Shown: positions 61,088-64,000 of the stretch, one piece after another
How the letters are laid out: every line of letters starts with the position of its first letter
Position numbering within the stretch: the first letter of the stretch is position 1
NCBI RefSeq assembly: GCF_000002425.4
Contig: NC_037266.1
Coordinates: 710,714-774,713 of the forward strand
Reading direction: 5' to 3'
From: Physcomitrium patens
Taxonomy: Eukaryota; Streptophyta; Bryopsida; Funariales; Funariaceae
Length of the DNA stretch: 64,000 bases
Program-made: the position numbers and the translations under genes
Notes under the pieces: generated by a model
What the model was told of the DNA's origin: nothing
The model's input: only the letters and a program-made list of their open reading frames with translations
Database searches by the model: none

Positions 61088-61692
61088 TATATATAAATTT
61101 GGTCTTTCTTATCTCAAGACTTAATTGAGCAATTATAGGCAACTAAGAGCCTAGTAGTTTCTTGAGGCAAACTCTCTCTACTCTAACAACGTTGTTTTAA
61201 TCGGCAAAAGAGCCATGCATAAGCAGAGAAGAGTAGCTAGAGAACTTAAACAAAGAATGTTGTAGATTAAAGAACAAGTTCTCTGGAAGTAACTTGGACA
61301 AGGAAAAAATTGCCATCCATAGTTGATGCAGCTATGGTATTACAATCTTAGACCTAATTATAGCTTATGTAAAGGTAAAAGCAAAAAAAATCCTTTCATT
61401 GAATTCTATGTGAATGCAATCTAAATTGAATTCTATAGTAGTTTACAAAACATGGCAACGTACTTATATTGAAGTTATCCAAAGCAAATTTTCTTAAAAG
61501 AGGTAGAATCTAAGAACTTGATTGGAATAAGATCTTATATTGGCCCTATCTTAGATTCTCTTTCCTTAAGTATTGTTCCCCTCTTGTATTCTATGTTATT
61601 TCTTTCTTAATATTATTGTTAAAACAAGACTAGTCTATCTTGAGAGTCTAAGATCATTTTAATCTAGAGCAACATAAAACCTTATTACAAAA
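61085..61692. other. Spacer without recognisable gene
   Basis: Mixed-composition, non-coding by inspection of both strands. Confidence 0.5.
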
Positions 61693-62253
61693 TGTCAAGG
61701 ACAAGAACTCGATGAAAAAACAATTCAAAAAAGTGAGCCTTCACTTAAAGAAAGGTAACAAAATATATATAAACAAGTATATATATTGAAAGAGAAATTG
61801 GAATGGCTATTGCCAAAAGACAAGAAAATTAGAGACCCTTGAAACTAGACTAGAAGCAAGAAAGGAGTTGACAAGAGTAAAGAAGCCTTCACTCTTGTCT
61901 CTATATATATTATCTAACTAAGAGCTACGTGGCGACGTTCTATAGGACCTCCAATATGTGTTGACTTTGTAGGACACATGCCATGACTTACAAGGCAAGT
62001 TCTTCTACGTGTGGGCCACATAGTTAGCTTGATCTTCAAGCTAACAACATATGTGGCACATGGCCAACTTGTTGATCACGTTTCTAATCCAAAAAGTCAA
62101 TTAAAGACACCTATGAAGTCAAAGCAGCATCTATGAAGCTTCTAGGAAGCTTTCATATTAAATACTATAGAATTAACTTACTTTTATATACTTTTACTTA
62201 CTTCTACTTATTTGTATATATAATTACTAGCTTACATGATTATGTCCGTGACA
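61693..62253 (-). repeat. 3' LTR of right-edge chromovirus
   Basis: On the minus strand it starts tgtcacggacataatcatg at 62253 and ends tccttgaca at 61693 (561 bp). The start follows the purine run agaaggggaggtaa. A TATA-like tatatatagagacaag lies near 61895-61910. The same LTR occurs at 15297-15807 and as a solo copy at 47572-48100. Confidence 0.88.
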
Positions 62254-62360
62254 TTACCTCCCCTTCTAGGCACAAGTTCCACGAGGAGTGGTCATCATAT
62301 GTTGAGAAAATCTATGATGCGGCGAATTATATTTGTCACATACTCTGATCTTTGTTCTCT

Positions 62361-62717
62361 TCAAAGATGATTGATAGGGCCTCTCAACCATCGGTAGTGT
62401 CCCATACCAGGGCAAAAAGACCATCTAGTTATTTGATCATTGTTGAGGCCTTCATAACTTCCTTCGAATAGAATATTTGGAACACCATCAGGAGTTGTTC
62501 CTACCTCTAGCACAATCACAAAACATCGAGAGTCCCTTCCCAAATCGTGATACCAAACGCATTGTATCTTGCCATCTATTTGAAGAAGAACATGTCTTTC
62601 TTGAAGATCTTCATCTCGATTACGTCGTCTTGAAGGTTGTGACAATTGTAATGTCTCGTCCTGCAGGTCAGCAAATGAAGGCTTTTGAGTCGAATCCATT
62701 GGTTTTTGGTTCTCCAT
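62361..62717 (-). CDS. Chromovirus extra 3' ORF, unknown protein
   Basis: Open frame of 118 codons from ATG 62717, in the gap between the pol stop and the 3' LTR. It is Arg/Asp/Gln-rich at the N-terminus (SRRRNRDEDLQERHVLLQ), followed by CFVIVLEVG and a conserved end WSFCPGMGHYRWLRGPINHL. It has no zinc finger or membrane segment, and I recognise no family. Matching residues are found at the same place in the copies at 14838-15255 and 22060-22260, so the ORF belongs to the element and was probably selected in it. It lies in the same frame as the chromodomain but is separated by stops, so it may be reached by an internal start or splicing. Confidence 0.6.
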   Translation of the reverse strand: MENQKPMDSTQKPSFADLQDETLQLSQPSRRRNRDEDLQERHVLLQIDGKIQCVWYHDLGRDSRCFVIVLEVGTTPDGVPNILFEGSYEGLNNDQITRWSFCPGMGHYRWLRGPINHL

Positions 62718-62810
62718 CTCCTGAGCATCACTACTACAAAGAAACTACGAACAAGAATTGAAAGTAGAATGTTATCTTGCCTAGATGTTGTTTCTTTTAT
62801 AAAAAGATTT

Positions 62811-64000
62811 TCATCTTGATTTTGATGGATGTTGTCGATGAAAATCCTCCAACACCTTTGCTGCATTTGTAAGATTCTTTATTCGCTCCCATGTGCGTTC
62901 ACTAATACCATATCCGCGCCAATAGACAAGATATTCTAATTTATTTTGGCGCCGCCTTGAATTTAAGACTTCTTCTACTTCAAACTCTTCATTATTGTGC
63001 ACTTCTATAGGAGGAGGTGGAGCTTGTCATCTTCTTGGTATGTCTATTATCTTGTATGGTTCAAGAAGAGACACGTGGAATACAGGATGGATTTTCATTG
63101 ACTCCGATAGATGTAAACGATATGCAACTGAATTGATTTGTGTAGAAATAAAAATAGCCTTTGATAGTCCAACTTATCACAAGGACGAGTGGTCTTGATA
63201 TTGCGACGAAGTAGCCATACCTTATCACCCAAGATGAATGATGGTTGTTTCTTTCGATAGACATCCGCATTGACCTTTTGTTTTTCTTGAGCCTCTTTTA
63301 ATTGCGCCTTCATGGTTACATATAGCTCTGATAAATGAATTACCAAATCTTTCGCATCAAGATTATCAATTTTTTAAAAGTCAAAAGTATCAAGTCATGG
63401 ATGATAACCATAATTAGCAAAGAAAGGTGTTTGTTTTGTAGAAGAATGTACCGTGTTATTGTAAGCAAACTCTGCCAATGGCAAAAGAATTGTCCAATCA
63501 TCTTGTTGGTAATTAATGGTACATCTTAAATATTGCTCCAAAACTTGATTAACATGCTCCGTTTGTCCATCAATTTGAGGATGGAATGCCGAAGATAGTT
63601 TTATATCCACTTTAAGAATCTTAAAAAGAGTCCGCCAAAATCTTGATACAAATTGAGTTCCCCTATCTGATATAATATCCTTGGATAATCCATGATAGCG
63701 ATAGATATTGTCAAAAAAGAGCTTAGCTGTTTCTTCACCTGTGATAGATTTTGTACATGGTACAAAATGTGCCATCTTGGTAAAATGATCTACTATCACG
63801 AATATAGAGTCATAAGAACCTGAAATTGGAAGATCCGTGATGAAGTCCATAGAAACAGAAGACCATGGTTGTTCTAGAATGGATAATGGCTGAAGAAGTC
63901 CAAAAGGTTGATGACGAGGAGTTTTTGATCTTGAGCAAACATCACATGATTGTACAAAATCTTTAACTTCCTTCCACATTTGAGGCCACCAAAAATCCCT
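62811..64000 (-). pseudogene. Right-edge chromovirus pol: integrase and chromodomain (partial)
   Basis: The best-preserved chromovirus copy; the rest of pol lies beyond the window. Integrase 63979-63395 is open: zinc-domain end SCDVCSRSKTPRHQPFG, then SMDFITDLPISGSYDS, SDRGTQFVSRFW and DGQTEHVNQVLEQYL give an intact DDE triad, then EFAYNN. A TGA at 63397-63395 and a second stop near 63378 precede the GPY/F-like region (LGDKVWLLRRNI, about 63230), where a frameshift occurs. The chromodomain at 63002-62811 is intact (EEFEVEEVLNSRRR, YLVYWRGYGISERTWE) and ends at a stop 62813-62811. Chromodomains of this type recognise methylated histone tails to guide integration. Confidence 0.92.

Noticed and set aside
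62477..62761. Plus-strand frame of 94 codons, with a similar antisense frame at 14789-15025
   Set aside because: Both are the reverse of the chromovirus 3' ORF. The element's sense strand carries the longer frame with a sensible start and the same orientation as pol.

Overview
The window is nuclear DNA of a land plant, most likely a bryophyte and probably a moss. Three observations point there: an AT-rich, retrotransposon-packed background; a broken resistance-type gene with the domain order protein kinase, NBS, LRR, an order known mainly from mosses; and an LRR made of near-identical 24-residue units of the 'SLTSLPNELGNLTSLT' type. Family names used here (RLG-A, RLG-B, chromovirus, Copia-1/2/3) are working labels. 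The species assignment is an inference.

Left half (1-31 kb) is nested LTR retrotransposons. An old Ty3 chromovirus on the + strand (pol 3161-5203, 3' ORF 14697-15296, 3' LTR 15297-15807) is interrupted twice. A gag-only RLG-A element sits in its RT domain (1-3160). A complete Athila/Tat-like element, RLG-B (5204-14696, 699-bp LTRs, near-perfect 5-bp target duplication), sits just after its chromodomain. Copia-1 (16777-21027, perfect 5-bp duplication) sits inside the RT of an older Copia-3. A minus-strand chromovirus relative (about 21.7-28.25 kb) and decayed Gypsy pieces follow.

Middle (30.4-43.9 kb) is a minus-strand RLG-A element with gag and pol, split by Copia-2 (35523-40697, perfect 5-bp duplication). 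From 43.9 to 51.3 kb the DNA is AT-rich and gene-free except for two solo LTRs with perfect duplications, one chromoviral and one RLG-B.

Right part holds the only host-like genes. A kinase-NBS-LRR gene on the minus strand (56802-51365) has two introns but carries two in-frame TGA codons and one frameshift. Upstream lies a GC-richer, ORF-poor island (57.1-59.15 kb), then a broken + strand exon (59159-59650) that appears to encode the same kind of N-terminal helical domain. The window ends in another chromovirus copy (61693-64000, minus), the best-preserved one, cut by the window edge.

Nearly every coding region is broken, largely by TGG-to-TGA/TAG and CAA/CAG/CGA-to-stop changes, as expected for C-to-T decay of methylated cytosines. 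No tRNA, rRNA or CRISPR was recognised.
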